From: an uncultured Caulobacteraceae bacterium
GTDB taxonomy: Bacteria > Pseudomonadota > Alphaproteobacteria > Caulobacterales > Caulobacteraceae
Assembly (NCBI GenBank): GCA_903872075.1
Contig: CAIQJF010000065.1
Location: 32,779-96,778 of the forward strand
Length of the DNA stretch: 64,000 bases
Direction of reading: 5' to 3'
This document shows, piece after piece, positions 1 through 8,527 of this stretch. Every line of letters begins with the position of its first letter. Within the stretch, counting starts at the first letter, position 1. Below the pieces are notes generated by a model, which worked only from the letters and a program-made list of their open reading frames with translations, was not told where the DNA came from and ran no database searches. The translations under genes were made by a program, and so were the position numbers.

Positions 1-1125
1 GTCGACCCGATGGCCGCCGCCAAGGCCTGGCAGAAGAAGAAGGCGGAGGCCGGCTGGGCCTGTCTGCACTGGCCCAAGGAGTACGGCGGTCGCGGCGCCA
101 CGCCGATCGAGCGCGTTATCTGGGGCCAGGAAGAAGCGCCCTACGGCGCCCTCGGCGGCATCTTCATCATCGGCCAGGGCATGTGCGGCCCGACGGTCAT
201 GGCCTTCGCCAGCGAAGAGCAGAAGCGGCGGTACCTGCCGCCGTTGGCGGCCGGCGAGGAGGTCTGGTGCCAGCTGTTCAGTGAGCCGGCCGGCGGTTCC
301 GATCTGGCCGGCCTGCGCACCCGCGCCGAGCCGGCCAAGGACGGGTCTGGCGACTGGATCATCAACGGTCAGAAGATCTGGACCAGCGGCGCCCACTATT
401 CCGACATGGCGATCCTGATCACCCGGACCGACCCCACCGTGCCCAAACACAAGGGCCTGACCATGTTCTTCCTGAGCATGAAGACCCCGGGCATCGAGAT
501 CCGGCCGATCAAACAGGCCAACGGCCAGTCGGGCTTCAACGAGGTCTATTTCACCGACGTGCGCATCCCCGACGCCCAGCGGCTGGGCGCGGTGGGCGAC
601 GGCTGGAAGGTCTCGCTCACGACCCTGATGAACGAGCGCCTGTCGATTGGCTCGGGGATGTCCTCGGGCTTCCCGGAGCTGTTCGAACTCTGCTGCCGTA
701 TCGAGACCGAGAACGGCTTGGCCGTGGACGATCCGGCGGTGCGTTCCAAGCTGGCCAACTGGGCGGTGAAGACCACGGGCCTGAAGTACACCGGCTTCCG
801 TGCGCTTTCCGCACTGTCCCGCGGCGAGACGCCCGGGCCGGAGAACTCCATCGGCAAGCTGGTGGCGGGTCCGGCCATGCAGGAAATCGCCATGTTCGCC
901 GAGGATCTCCAGGCCCAGGCCGGTATCATCTCCGATCCGGCCATCGCCGCCGCCAACGGCCGCTTCCAGGCCATGCTGCTGCGCTCGCCCGCCACCCGCG
1001 TTGAGGGCGGCACCGACGAGATCCTGCGCAACATCATCGCTGAACGTGTGCTGGGCCTGCCGGGCGACATCCGCGTCGACAAGGACGTGCCCTTCAACCA
1101 GATTCCCACCAGCGGACGGGGCTGA
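1..1125 (+). CDS. Acyl-CoA dehydrogenase, 5' end cut by window edge
   Basis: Flavoprotein dehydrogenase expected to introduce an alpha,beta double bond into a CoA thioester, passing electrons to ETF. The reading frame is open to base 1, and the first visible residues (AGWACLHWPKEYGGRG) match a segment normally about 40-60 residues into the family, so roughly the first tenth of the protein lies outside the window. The middle region has the family's substrate/FAD stretch (FSEPAGGSDL) and the C-terminus has VEGGTDEILRNIIAERVLGLP, typical of the last helices. The stop is 5 bases before the next gene, so it probably heads an operon with two crotonases and an SDR. The substrate is unknown; the LHWPKEYGG subgroup often acts on branched or ring-containing acyl-CoAs. 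Confidence 0.92.
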   Translation, partial: VDPMAAAKAWQKKKAEAGWACLHWPKEYGGRGATPIERVIWGQEEAPYGALGGIFIIGQGMCGPTVMAFASEEQKRRYLPPLAAGEEVWCQLFSEPAGGSDLAGLRTRAEPAKDGSGDWIINGQKIWTSGAHYSDMAILITRTDPTVPKHKGLTMFFLSMKTPGIEIRPIKQANGQSGFNEVYFTDVRIPDAQRLGAVGDGWKVSLTTLMNERLSIGSGMSSGFPELFELCCRIETENGLAVDDPAVRSKLANWAVKTTGLKYTGFRALSALSRGETPGPENSIGKLVAGPAMQEIAMFAEDLQAQAGIISDPAIAAANGRFQAMLLRSPATRVEGGTDEILRNIIAERVLGLPGDIRVDKDVPFNQIPTSGRG

Positions 1126-1130
1126 TCGCC

Positions 1131-1931
1131 ATGGACTATGAGCATCTGATCCTCGACCAGCGCGGCGACGCCCTGTGGGTCACCCTGAACCGCCCCGCCA
1201 GCCTCAACGCCCTCAACCGGCGAATCGTCGAGGAATTGCGTGATCTGTTCGTCGGCCTCTACTGGCGCCACGAGATCCGCGTCGTGGTGCTGCGCGGGGC
1301 CGGCAATAACTTCTGCGCCGGGCTCGACCTGAAGGAGCGCGACAACAGCGGCGGCGGCGGACCGTCCAACGGCCTCATCCGCCAGCGGCAGATCAGCGAG
1401 ATCGTCATGGCCATGCGTCGCTGCCCGCAGCCGATCATCTCCCTGATCGACGGCGCGGCGGCCGGCGGCGGCTTCGCCTTCGCCCTTGCCTCTGACGTTC
1501 GCATCGCCACCCCGACCTTGAAGATGAATGCGGCCTTCATTCGCATTGGCCTCTCGGCTTGCGACATCGGCGTCAGCTACTTCCTGCCGCGGATGGTCGG
1601 TTCCTCCGTGGCCGCCGAACTGATGCTCACCGGACGCTTCATCCGCGCCGAGCGGGCGCTGTCGCTGGGCCTCGTCAGCCAGGTCGTCACGGCCGAACAG
1701 CTGGAGACCGAGGGCGAGGCCCTGGTCGCCGAAATGCTGCTGACCACGCCGTTGGGTCTGCGCCTGACTAAGGAGTGCCTGAATCACTCCATCGACGCCG
1801 GCGGGCTGGAGGCGGCCATCGCCATGGAGGACCGCAACCAGATCCTCTGCGCGCAGAGCGAGGACTTCCAGGAAGGTGTCCGCGCCTTCCTCGAAAAGCG
1901 GCCGCCGAACTACGCCAAGGCCAAGGTCTGA
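1131..1931 (+). CDS. Crotonase-fold protein 1 (enoyl-CoA hydratase/isomerase family)
   Basis: 266-residue crotonase-superfamily protein, normal length for a single-domain member. Oxyanion-hole segments are present (FCAGLDLKE near residue 63 and GAAAGGGFAF near residue 110). Aligning by eye with rat mitochondrial enoyl-CoA hydratase, both catalytic glutamates are replaced: the GGGCE-type position is Ala in GGGFAFALASD, and the PE of the FGQPE segment is AF in MNAAFIRIGL. A plain hydratase role is therefore doubtful; isomerase, ring-cleaving or thioester-handling activity is possible. It starts 5 bases after the acyl-CoA dehydrogenase and ends 4 bases before the next crotonase. Confidence 0.88.
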   Translation: MDYEHLILDQRGDALWVTLNRPASLNALNRRIVEELRDLFVGLYWRHEIRVVVLRGAGNNFCAGLDLKERDNSGGGGPSNGLIRQRQISEIVMAMRRCPQPIISLIDGAAAGGGFAFALASDVRIATPTLKMNAAFIRIGLSACDIGVSYFLPRMVGSSVAAELMLTGRFIRAERALSLGLVSQVVTAEQLETEGEALVAEMLLTTPLGLRLTKECLNHSIDAGGLEAAIAMEDRNQILCAQSEDFQEGVRAFLEKRPPNYAKAKV

Positions 1932-1935
1932 CACG

Positions 1936-2733
1936 GTGATCGACAGCGGCACCGAGCGTCTCCTGGGGTTGAAGGACGGCGCGATCGGCTGGATGATCTT
2001 CAATCATCCCGAACGCCGCAACGCGATTTCGCTGGACATGTGGGCCGGCATCCCCCGGGTGCTGGCGGTGTTCGAGGCGGATCCGGAAATCCGGGTGATC
2101 GTCTTCAAAGGTGCGGGGGACAAGGCCTTCATCTCCGGCGCCGACATCTCGCAGTTCGGCGAGCATCGCGATGATCGGGCCGCCAACGCCGTCTACAGCG
2201 CCCAGAGCGCCGAGGCGACGCGGGCCATGGTCGGCCTCTCCAAGCCGTCCATCGCCATGATCCGCGGCTTCTGCATCGGCGGCGGCATGGCGGTGGCCCT
2301 GACCTGCGATCTGCGCGTCTGCTCAGACGACAGCCGGTTCGGCATCCCCGCCGCCCGGCTTGGTCTTGGCTATGCCTTCGACGGGGTGAAGACCCTGACT
2401 GACCTCGTCGGCCCATCCTTCGCCAAGGACATTCTATTCACCGCGCGCCACCTCGACGCGGCCGAGGCCCTGCGCATCGGCCTGGTGAGCCGGATGACCA
2501 CGGTCGAGGATCTCGACATGGCGGTGCGCGCCTATGCCGATCAGATTGGCCAGAACGCGCCGCTGACGGTCCGTGCCGCCAAGATTGCCGTTCGCGAGGC
2601 TATGAAGGACCCCGATAAGCGGAAGGTTGCCGAGGTCAGCGCCGCCGTCGACGCCTGTTTCCAGAGTGCCGACTACGCCGAGGGCCGTAAGGCGTTCATG
2701 GAAAAGCGCCGTCCGGTGTTCCGGGGCCAATGA
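1936..2733 (+). CDS. Crotonase-fold protein 2 (enoyl-CoA hydratase/isomerase family)
   Basis: 265-residue crotonase-family protein. I chose the GTG at 1936 (VIDSGTERLLGL...) because the in-frame ATG at 1876 lies deep inside the preceding gene and would add 20 residues unlike the family. Oxyanion-hole motifs are FISGADISQFG and GFCIGGGMAVAL. As in its neighbour, both canonical glutamates are absent (Ala in GGGMAVALTCD; PA instead of PE in FGIPAARLGLG). It is only moderately similar to the upstream crotonase, so this is not a recent tandem duplication. It is probably translationally coupled to both neighbours (gaps of 4 and 10 bases). Confidence 0.88.
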   Translation: MIDSGTERLLGLKDGAIGWMIFNHPERRNAISLDMWAGIPRVLAVFEADPEIRVIVFKGAGDKAFISGADISQFGEHRDDRAANAVYSAQSAEATRAMVGLSKPSIAMIRGFCIGGGMAVALTCDLRVCSDDSRFGIPAARLGLGYAFDGVKTLTDLVGPSFAKDILFTARHLDAAEALRIGLVSRMTTVEDLDMAVRAYADQIGQNAPLTVRAAKIAVREAMKDPDKRKVAEVSAAVDACFQSADYAEGRKAFMEKRRPVFRGQ

Positions 2734-2743
2734 GGGCGATCCC

Positions 2744-3577
2744 ATGAGCCGCACGCAATCGCCCCGCGTTATCCTCACAGGCGGCGCCACCGGGATAGGG
2801 GCCGCTACTGCCGTAAGGCTCATGGCCGGCGGCGCGGACGTCACCATCCTCGACGTCGCTGAGCCGGCTCATGGGGCCGGCCGGTTCGTCCACTGCGATC
2901 TCGCCGTTCCTGGCGCGATCGATACTGCACTGGAGCGGCTCGGCGGGCAGTGGGATGCGCTGGTCAATGTCGCGGGCATTCCGGGGCCCCGGCCGGCCGA
3001 ACCGGTGATCGCGGTGAACTTCCTTGGGCTGCGCCACCTGACCGATCGCGTACTCCCGCGGCTTAGCGCCGGAGGCAGCATCACCAGCGTGGCGTCCACG
3101 GCGGGACAGTCCTGGCAGCGCCGGGCTGCGGTGATCGACCAGCTACTCGACACAGCCGATTTCGCCGGCGGGTTGGCGTGGTGCCGCGACAATGGCGGTC
3201 TGTGGGAAAAGGACCCTTACACCTTCTCCAAACAGTGCGTGGTGGCCTGGACCTACCGGGCAGCAGGCGCCGCGCGCGCCTTTGGCGTGCGCGTCAACTC
3301 CGTCAGCCCGGGCGGCACCGAGACCCGGCTGACCGAGAACTTCACCGCCCAGATCGGCGCCGAACAGGTGGCCTGGATGGACAGCCAGATCGGCCGTTCG
3401 GCCGAACCCGATGACATCGCCAAGGTGATCGCCTTCGTTGCCGTGGGCGACTGCGGCTGGCTGAACGGCGTCGATATCGTGGTCGATGGCGGCATGACGG
3501 CCGGACGTCTCGGCGGCTGGATCGATTTCAATCAGTCCCCCGCAGCCCTGGTCAGGGCGGCCGCGCGACGCGGCTGA
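2744..3577 (+). CDS. Short-chain dehydrogenase/reductase
   Basis: 277-residue classical SDR, NAD(P)-dependent alcohol/ketone oxidoreductase. The start is ATG 2744, 10 bases after the upstream stop; earlier in-frame starts lie inside that gene. Visible motifs are the cofactor loop TGGATGIGAA, the NVAG core (NVAGIPG), the catalytic YTFSK (Tyr-x-x-x-Lys), a PGG turn and a C-terminal VDGG. The insertion before the active site (LDTADFAGGLAWCRDN) resembles coniferyl-alcohol / 3-alpha-hydroxysteroid dehydrogenase-like SDRs. As last gene of the acyl-CoA operon it could oxidise the 3-hydroxyacyl-CoA or a ring hydroxyl of the pathway substrate; the substrate is not determinable here. Confidence 0.9.
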   Translation: MSRTQSPRVILTGGATGIGAATAVRLMAGGADVTILDVAEPAHGAGRFVHCDLAVPGAIDTALERLGGQWDALVNVAGIPGPRPAEPVIAVNFLGLRHLTDRVLPRLSAGGSITSVASTAGQSWQRRAAVIDQLLDTADFAGGLAWCRDNGGLWEKDPYTFSKQCVVAWTYRAAGAARAFGVRVNSVSPGGTETRLTENFTAQIGAEQVAWMDSQIGRSAEPDDIAKVIAFVAVGDCGWLNGVDIVVDGGMTAGRLGGWIDFNQSPAALVRAAARRG

Positions 3578-3578
3578 C

Positions 3579-3606
3579 TTGGCCGCCGCCAGGGGTTCTG
3601 TATAGC
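3579..3606 (+). promoter_or_regulatory. Putative housekeeping promoter of the quinone oxidoreductase gene
   Basis: TTGGCC (3579-3584), 16-base spacer, TATAGC (3601-3606) in the 102-base gap after the SDR stop. The predicted transcript would start near 3613, about 65 bases before the oxidoreductase ATG, which has a good ribosome site (GGGAAGGG). This suggests the oxidoreductase is not solely read through from the acyl-CoA operon. By-eye assignment only. Confidence 0.45.
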
Positions 3607-3679
3607 GTTTACACAATCGGCGGTTCGCTCGGACGACACGTTCGGGCCGGCCGACCATGACAATCGGGAAGGGACACAC

Positions 3680-4660
3680 ATGAAGGCCTGGCGCGCGGAG
3701 AGTTTTGGCGAAGCGGTCGATGTTCTGAAGCTGGTGGATGCGCCGATCCCCGAGCCGAGGGGCGCGCAGATTCAGGTGAAGGTGTCGGCGACAGGCGTGG
3801 GCCTGCCGGACGTGCTGATGCTGCGGGGGATTTACCCGGCCGTGTCGGCTCCACCCGTGACGCCAGGCCAGGAAGTCGTGGGTGTGATCTCGGCCATCGG
3901 GCCCGACGCCGACCCGGCCATCATCGGCCAGCGGGTGATGTGCAACACCTTCTTCGCTCAGGGCGCGGGCGGCTTTGCGGAATACACGCTCTCGCACGCC
4001 TCGTCGGCCCTGCCGGTGCCATCCAATTTTAGCGACGCGGAGGGGGCCGGCTTCTGGGTCGCCTATCACACCGGCTATGTCGGCCTGGTGCAGCGCGGCC
4101 AGCTTCAGGCGGGCGAGACCCTGCTGGTGCTGGGCGGGGCGGGATCGTCCGGCTCGGCGGCTATCATGCTGGGCAAGGCTCTGGGCGCCACGGTCATCGC
4201 CACCGCCAGCAACCCGGAGAAGGCGGCCTTCTGCGCCAGCCTCGGTGCGGACCATGTCATCAACTACCGCGAGCAGCCGATCCATCGGGCGGTGCGGGAG
4301 ATCACCGGGGGCCTCGGCGCCAACGTCATCTACGACCCCGTGGGCGGCAGCGCCTATGAGTCGGGGACCAAATGCGTCGCCCAGCATGGCCGCATCGTCC
4401 TGATCGGCTACGGCAGCGGCGACTGGCCCAAGGTCGACGCCCTGCATGCGGTCCTCAAGTCCTATTCCGTCGTCGGCGCCTTCGCAGGGGCCCGGACGGC
4501 CGAGGAAACCCGCGCCCACCACGCCGAACTCGTCGCCCTGGCCGAAGCCGGCAAGATCCGCGTGCCGCTGGATAAGGTCTTCGACTTCGCCCACACGCCC
4601 CAGGCCATCGACCGGCTCGCCAAGGGCGAGATGGTCGGCAAGGTGGTGGTGACGATCTAG
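3680..4660 (+). CDS. NADPH:quinone oxidoreductase family (MDR superfamily)
   Basis: 326-residue zinc-free medium-chain dehydrogenase/reductase of the QOR type, catalysing NADPH-dependent reduction of quinones or enones. The N-terminal GroES-like half carries VTPGQEVVGVISAIG and the Rossmann half begins at LLVLGGAGSSGSAAIMLGKALGA with the nucleotide loop. No structural-zinc cysteine cluster is present, as expected for QORs. ATG 3680 is preceded by GGGAAGGG. It has its own putative promoter and lies downstream of the acyl-CoA operon; a role in reducing an enoyl intermediate is possible but unproven. Confidence 0.9.
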   Translation: MKAWRAESFGEAVDVLKLVDAPIPEPRGAQIQVKVSATGVGLPDVLMLRGIYPAVSAPPVTPGQEVVGVISAIGPDADPAIIGQRVMCNTFFAQGAGGFAEYTLSHASSALPVPSNFSDAEGAGFWVAYHTGYVGLVQRGQLQAGETLLVLGGAGSSGSAAIMLGKALGATVIATASNPEKAAFCASLGADHVINYREQPIHRAVREITGGLGANVIYDPVGGSAYESGTKCVAQHGRIVLIGYGSGDWPKVDALHAVLKSYSVVGAFAGARTAEETRAHHAELVALAEAGKIRVPLDKVFDFAHTPQAIDRLAKGEMVGKVVVTI

Positions 4661-4728
4661 GCCTGCGTCGGCACAAGCAGTCCCCCATGGCGCCCCTGGC
4701 CGCCTGAGCATCGATGTGAGGATGGGTC

Positions 4729-5289
4729 ATGCCCACACTGCCAGATCGCCCGAACACCGCGCTGATCGTCATTGATGTCCAGGTGGGTGTCGTGGCCGGG
4801 GCGCATCAGCGGGACGCGGTGGTGGGCAATATTGGCGCGCTGGTCGACCGGGCGCGGGAGGCCGGGGTTCCGGTGGTCTGGGTGCAGCATTTCGATCACA
4901 ATCTGGCCCGGGGCAGCGACAACTGGCGGATCGTGCCGGAACTCGATCCGGTCGCGGGCGAGCCGCTGATCGAGAAGAGCTACCCAGACTCGTTCGAGGA
5001 GACATCCCTTGAGGGCGTGCTGGCCGGCCTCGGCGTCGGAAAATTGATCGTGACCGGGGCCCAGACCGACGCCTGCATCCGCTCGACCCTGCACGGCGCC
5101 TTGGCGCGGGGCTATGACGCCTTGCTGGTGTCCGACGCCCACACCACCGAGGACCTGTCGAAATGGGGGGCGCCAACGCCCGATCAGGTCATCGCCCACA
5201 CGAACCTCTACTGGAAATTTCAACGGACGCCGGGGCGTGTGGCGGGAATAACTACAACCGCAGAGATGGATTTCCGCGGAAAACCCTGA
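4729..5289 (+). CDS. Isochorismatase-like cysteine hydrolase
   Basis: 186-residue isochorismatase-superfamily amidohydrolase. The expected triad is visible: Asp in ALIVIDVQVGVV, Lys in LIEKSYPDSF and the nucleophile Cys in VTGAQTDACIRST, where the preceding non-proline turn supports the cis-peptide. Family members hydrolyse nicotinamide, N-carbamoyl compounds, ureides or isochorismate; nothing here selects among them. It stands alone, 68 bases after the oxidoreductase. No signal peptide, so cytoplasmic. Confidence 0.9.
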   Translation: MPTLPDRPNTALIVIDVQVGVVAGAHQRDAVVGNIGALVDRAREAGVPVVWVQHFDHNLARGSDNWRIVPELDPVAGEPLIEKSYPDSFEETSLEGVLAGLGVGKLIVTGAQTDACIRSTLHGALARGYDALLVSDAHTTEDLSKWGAPTPDQVIAHTNLYWKFQRTPGRVAGITTTAEMDFRGKP

Positions 5290-5420
5290 CGTAGGCCGGA
5301 AAATGGGTGAGTAGTTTCCGAACCTCCCGATCGCCGCGGCCTGACGGTATCGATCAGGTTCCTTAAGGGGTCAGTCGAACCGGCCTTTCGCGCCACGGGG
5401 GCAATCCGGGCGCCACCAGA

Positions 5421-5831
5421 TTGGAAACACGCAGGTTGAAGGCGCTCCGCATCCTCGTGGTCGACGATGACGCCATGCTTGGCATGATGCTCATCGAGAT
5501 GCTCGAAGACCTCGGTCACGAGGGCCTTCCGCTTGAGTGCACCCACCGCGACGCTGTGGCCGCCGCGGCCAGACATCGCCCGGACCTGATGCTCGTGGAT
5601 GTTGGTTTGGGGGTGGACAGCGGTCTGGCGGTCATGGACGAGATTCTCCCGTCCCGATTCATCGCTCATGTGTTCATGAGCGGCAACATCGACCATTTGG
5701 CCGCGCTGAGACCCGGGGCGCCGGTGCTTCGAAAGCCCTTCGACGAAACCCAGCTCGAACAGGCGATCCGGGGCGCGCTTGCGCAGGCGGCGCCTGACAA
5801 CCGCGGACCGATCGGCTCGGCGGCGGCTTAG
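5421..5831 (+). CDS. Single-domain response regulator
   Basis: 136-residue receiver-only protein with no DNA-binding or enzymatic output. Conserved receiver residues are visible: the acidic pair in RILVVDDDAM, the phospho-acceptor Asp60 in LMLVDVG, Ser in VFMSGN and Lys in LRKPF. The start is TTG at 5421; a second TTG at 5436 would trim five residues and neither has a strong ribosome site. It ends 12 bases before the hybrid kinase, so the two are almost certainly one operon, and it is the natural final acceptor for that kinase's Hpt domain. Confidence 0.88.
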   Translation: METRRLKALRILVVDDDAMLGMMLIEMLEDLGHEGLPLECTHRDAVAAAARHRPDLMLVDVGLGVDSGLAVMDEILPSRFIAHVFMSGNIDHLAALRPGAPVLRKPFDETQLEQAIRGALAQAAPDNRGPIGSAAA

Positions 5832-5843
5832 GCCCGCCATTGC

Positions 5844-8210
5844 ATGAGCATTGACCCGAACCGGGAGACGGCGGCCCACGCCCAGACCGAAGAGATCCTG
5901 TTGCAGGCTGGCGCTCTGCAGAGCGCCATCTTCAACAGCGCCAACTTTTCCAGCATCGCCACCGACGCCCGTGGCGTGATCCAGATCTTCAACGTCGGGG
6001 CCGAGCGCATGCTCGGCTACACCGCCGCCGAGGTGCTGAACAAGATCACACCGGCCGACATCTCCGATCCCCAGGAGCTTATCGCCCGCGCCGAAGCCCT
6101 GAGTGAGGAACTGTCGACGGAGATCACGCCGGGCTTCGAGGCGTTGGTCTTCAAGGCCTCGCGCGGGATCGAGGACATCTATGAGCTGACCTATATCCGG
6201 AAGGACGGCAGCCGGTTCCCGGCCGTTGTCTCGATCACGGCTCTCCGGGACGCCCAGAATACGATCATCGGCTATCTCCTGATCGGCACTGACAATACCG
6301 CGCGCAAACAGGTGGAGGAGGAGCAGAAGGCGTCCGATCAACGCCTCCGCGATCAGCAATTCTACACCCGCTCGCTGATCGAATCGAACATCGACGCCCT
6401 GATGACCACCGACCCGGCGGGCATCATCACCGACGTCAACAAGCAGATGGAGGCCCTCACCGGCTGCACCCGCGATGAGCTGATCGGCGCGCCGTTCAAA
6501 GATTATTTCACCGATCCGGATCGGGCCGAAGCCGGCATCAAGCGGGTGCTGCGCGAGAAATCGGTCACCGACTACGAACTCACCGCCCGCGCGCGGAACG
6601 GGCGCAAGACCGTGGTCTCCTACAACGCCACCACCTTCTACGACCGAAGCCGCACCTTGAAGGGCGTCTTCGCCGCGGCCCGGGACGTTACCGAGCGCAA
6701 GCGCGTCGAGGCGGAGCTTCAATCGGCTAAGGCGGACGCCGAGAGCGCCAGCCGCACCAAGTCCGAATTCCTGGCCAGCATGAGCCATGAGATCCGCACG
6801 CCGATGAACTCGATCATGGGCATCGCCGATCTGCTGGCCAAGACGCCTCTGACGCCGGAACAGGCGAAATACGTTCAGATCTTTCGCCGGGCGGGGGACA
6901 ACCTGCTCAATCTGATCAACGACATTCTCGACCTCTCCAAGGTCGAGGCCTCGCAACTCGAACTGGAGCGGACGGGATTCTCCCTGATCGACCATCTCGA
7001 GAAGGTGATCGAGATGGTCGCCGCCAGAGCTCAGGAGAAGGGTCTCACCCTCATCTGCGATATCGCGCCGGGAGTCGCTGTCGATCTGATCGGCGATCCG
7101 ACCCGTCTGCAGCAGGTGCTTCTGAACCTCGTCGGCAACGCCATCAAGTTCACCGAAACCGGGCAGGTGTCGCTTCGCGTGACGGGCCACGAGGACTCCA
7201 GTTTGCCCGCGGCGCTCCGGTTCACCGTTTCCGATAGCGGCATCGGCATTCCAGCCGAAAAGCTCGACCGCATTTTCGAGCGGTTCACCCAGGCGGATTC
7301 GTCCACAACCCGGCGGTTCGGTGGGTCGGGGCTTGGTCTGACGATCTCGCGGCGGCTGGTGGAGCTCATGGGGGGGCGCATCTGGGTGGAGAGCGTGGAG
7401 GGGGCTGGCAGCGTCTTCGCCTTCATGGCGCCGTTTGAAATCTGGGCCGAGGCCGACAAGTCGGTGGTCGCGCCGAAGGGAACCAACCCCGAGCCGCCAC
7501 TGGCGCCGCTGCGAATTCTCCTGGCGGAAGACTCTCCAGATAACTGCATGATTACACTCGCCTATTTGGAAGAGACACCCTATCTGATCGACATCGCCGA
7601 AACTGGGGCTATCGCCTGTGACATGTTCGCCGCCGGTCTCTACGATCTGGTCCTGATGGACCGTCAGATGCCTGTGATGGATGGTTTGACGGCGACGCGC
7701 TGCATTCGGGCGTGGGAGCAGGAGAACGCGCGTTCCGCGACACCGATCATCGCCCTGACGGCCTCGGCCTTGAAGGGTGATCGCGAGAAGTGTCTCGCCG
7801 CGGGTTGCACCGCGTTCCTGACGAAGCCTATCCGACAGGATGTGCTCTTGCGGGCGATCCGGGATCGCTCCCTTCCCGCGCCCGCCGCAGCGAAAGAGGA
7901 TGTTGCGATCGCCGAGAAGGTGCCGGTCTGGGCGGGCCACCGCTTCGCCCACCGGATCCCGGCCTACCTGGAGACCTGCCGTCAGAATGTGCGGGTTATG
8001 TCCGAGGCCCTTGAGCGAGGCGACTTCGGTCCCGTGACGATCCTGGCGCACAACATGCGGGGCACGGGCGGGGCCTATGGCTTTCCCCGGATCACCGATC
8101 TGGGCGGCAGTCTGGAGGAGGCCGCCGGGAGCTTCGATGTTGGCGCCTCGGGAAGTCACCTGGGCAATCTCTCCCATTATCTTGAAGAACTTTTGGCTTC
8201 CGGCGCCTGA
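5844..8210 (+). CDS. PAS-PAS hybrid histidine kinase with receiver and Hpt domains
   Basis: 788-residue sensor kinase with no transmembrane segment, so it probably senses a cytoplasmic signal. Order: PAS (about 25-145), PAS (about 165-285), short coiled coil, HisKA with His315 (SMSHEIRTPMNS), HATPase_c with N-box (LVGNAIKF), G1 (DSGIGIP) and G2 (GGSGLGL near 492), receiver with acceptor Asp606 (LVLMDRQMP) and switch Lys in FLTKPI, and C-terminal Hpt with His736 (ILAHNMRGTGGAYG). The protein thus carries a whole His-Asp-His relay and needs only one terminal receiver, supplied by the preceding gene. The signal and the final target are unknown. Confidence 0.95.
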   Translation: MSIDPNRETAAHAQTEEILLQAGALQSAIFNSANFSSIATDARGVIQIFNVGAERMLGYTAAEVLNKITPADISDPQELIARAEALSEELSTEITPGFEALVFKASRGIEDIYELTYIRKDGSRFPAVVSITALRDAQNTIIGYLLIGTDNTARKQVEEEQKASDQRLRDQQFYTRSLIESNIDALMTTDPAGIITDVNKQMEALTGCTRDELIGAPFKDYFTDPDRAEAGIKRVLREKSVTDYELTARARNGRKTVVSYNATTFYDRSRTLKGVFAAARDVTERKRVEAELQSAKADAESASRTKSEFLASMSHEIRTPMNSIMGIADLLAKTPLTPEQAKYVQIFRRAGDNLLNLINDILDLSKVEASQLELERTGFSLIDHLEKVIEMVAARAQEKGLTLICDIAPGVAVDLIGDPTRLQQVLLNLVGNAIKFTETGQVSLRVTGHEDSSLPAALRFTVSDSGIGIPAEKLDRIFERFTQADSSTTRRFGGSGLGLTISRRLVELMGGRIWVESVEGAGSVFAFMAPFEIWAEADKSVVAPKGTNPEPPLAPLRILLAEDSPDNCMITLAYLEETPYLIDIAETGAIACDMFAAGLYDLVLMDRQMPVMDGLTATRCIRAWEQENARSATPIIALTASALKGDREKCLAAGCTAFLTKPIRQDVLLRAIRDRSLPAPAAAKEDVAIAEKVPVWAGHRFAHRIPAYLETCRQNVRVMSEALERGDFGPVTILAHNMRGTGGAYGFPRITDLGGSLEEAAGSFDVGASGSHLGNLSHYLEELLASGA

Positions 8211-8527
8211 ACCAATCAGGCCGCGATCCATTCCTAAGAGACGCTAACACCCTCGTGGCCGTGTCCCGGGCGCGAGGCGCCGACCGAGGAGGTTGGGATG
8301 ATGGCGCCCGGACACGACGGCACGAAGATGGCTCTGGCGCCGGAGCCCGGACAAACTGGGTCCGACGGTGTCGCAGCCCTCGATGATCTCGGAATATCGG
8401 GACCTCCGCCCCGGTCACGGATCTGATGACCCGGTTTGGTTTCACGACGGCTGCGGTGCTGAAGGCGGCGCGACGTCAGTTGCGTGGTCACCCCGCGCCT
8501 TGATCGCGCCAACCAAGGAGTGAGACG
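8211..8527. other. 317-base intergenic gap between kinase and gnd
   Basis: This is the only stretch over 300 bases without an established gene. It holds a candidate 42-codon ORF (8298-8426, listed separately) and the gnd ribosome site (AAGGAG just before 8528). I see no clear promoter, T-tracted terminator, tRNA or long repeat. Confidence 0.6.
8298..8426 (+). CDS. Candidate small protein, 42 residues, hypothetical
   Basis: ATG at 8298 (or 8301) is preceded by an excellent ribosome site, GAGGAGG at about 6 bases. The frame runs 42 codons to TGA at 8424-8426. The product is Pro/Gly-rich (MAPGHDGTK at the start, GPPPRSRI at the end), with no membrane segment or recognisable domain. The strong ribosome site in an otherwise empty gap is the only support; it could be a chance ORF, a leader peptide for gnd, or a decayed gene. 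Confidence 0.28.
   Translation: MMAPGHDGTKMALAPEPGQTGSDGVAALDDLGISGPPPRSRI

Noticed and set aside
546..2003. Minus-strand frame of 485 codons opposite the acyl-CoA dehydrogenase and first crotonase
   Set aside because: It crosses two plus-strand genes and their junction and lacks any recognisable motif.
3143..4711. Minus-strand frame of 522 codons opposite the SDR and quinone oxidoreductase
   Set aside because: Antisense shadow: no motif, and it spans a probable promoter region.
5360..5372. TTAAGG before the response regulator as a CtrA site
   Set aside because: Only one half-site is present; the base positions 11 upstream do not match TTAA.
5220..8231. Minus-strand frame of about 1000 codons opposite the hybrid histidine kinase
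   Set aside because: The kinase on the plus strand has every domain motif; the antisense product has none and is dominated by Arg, Gly, Asp and His from codon complementation.
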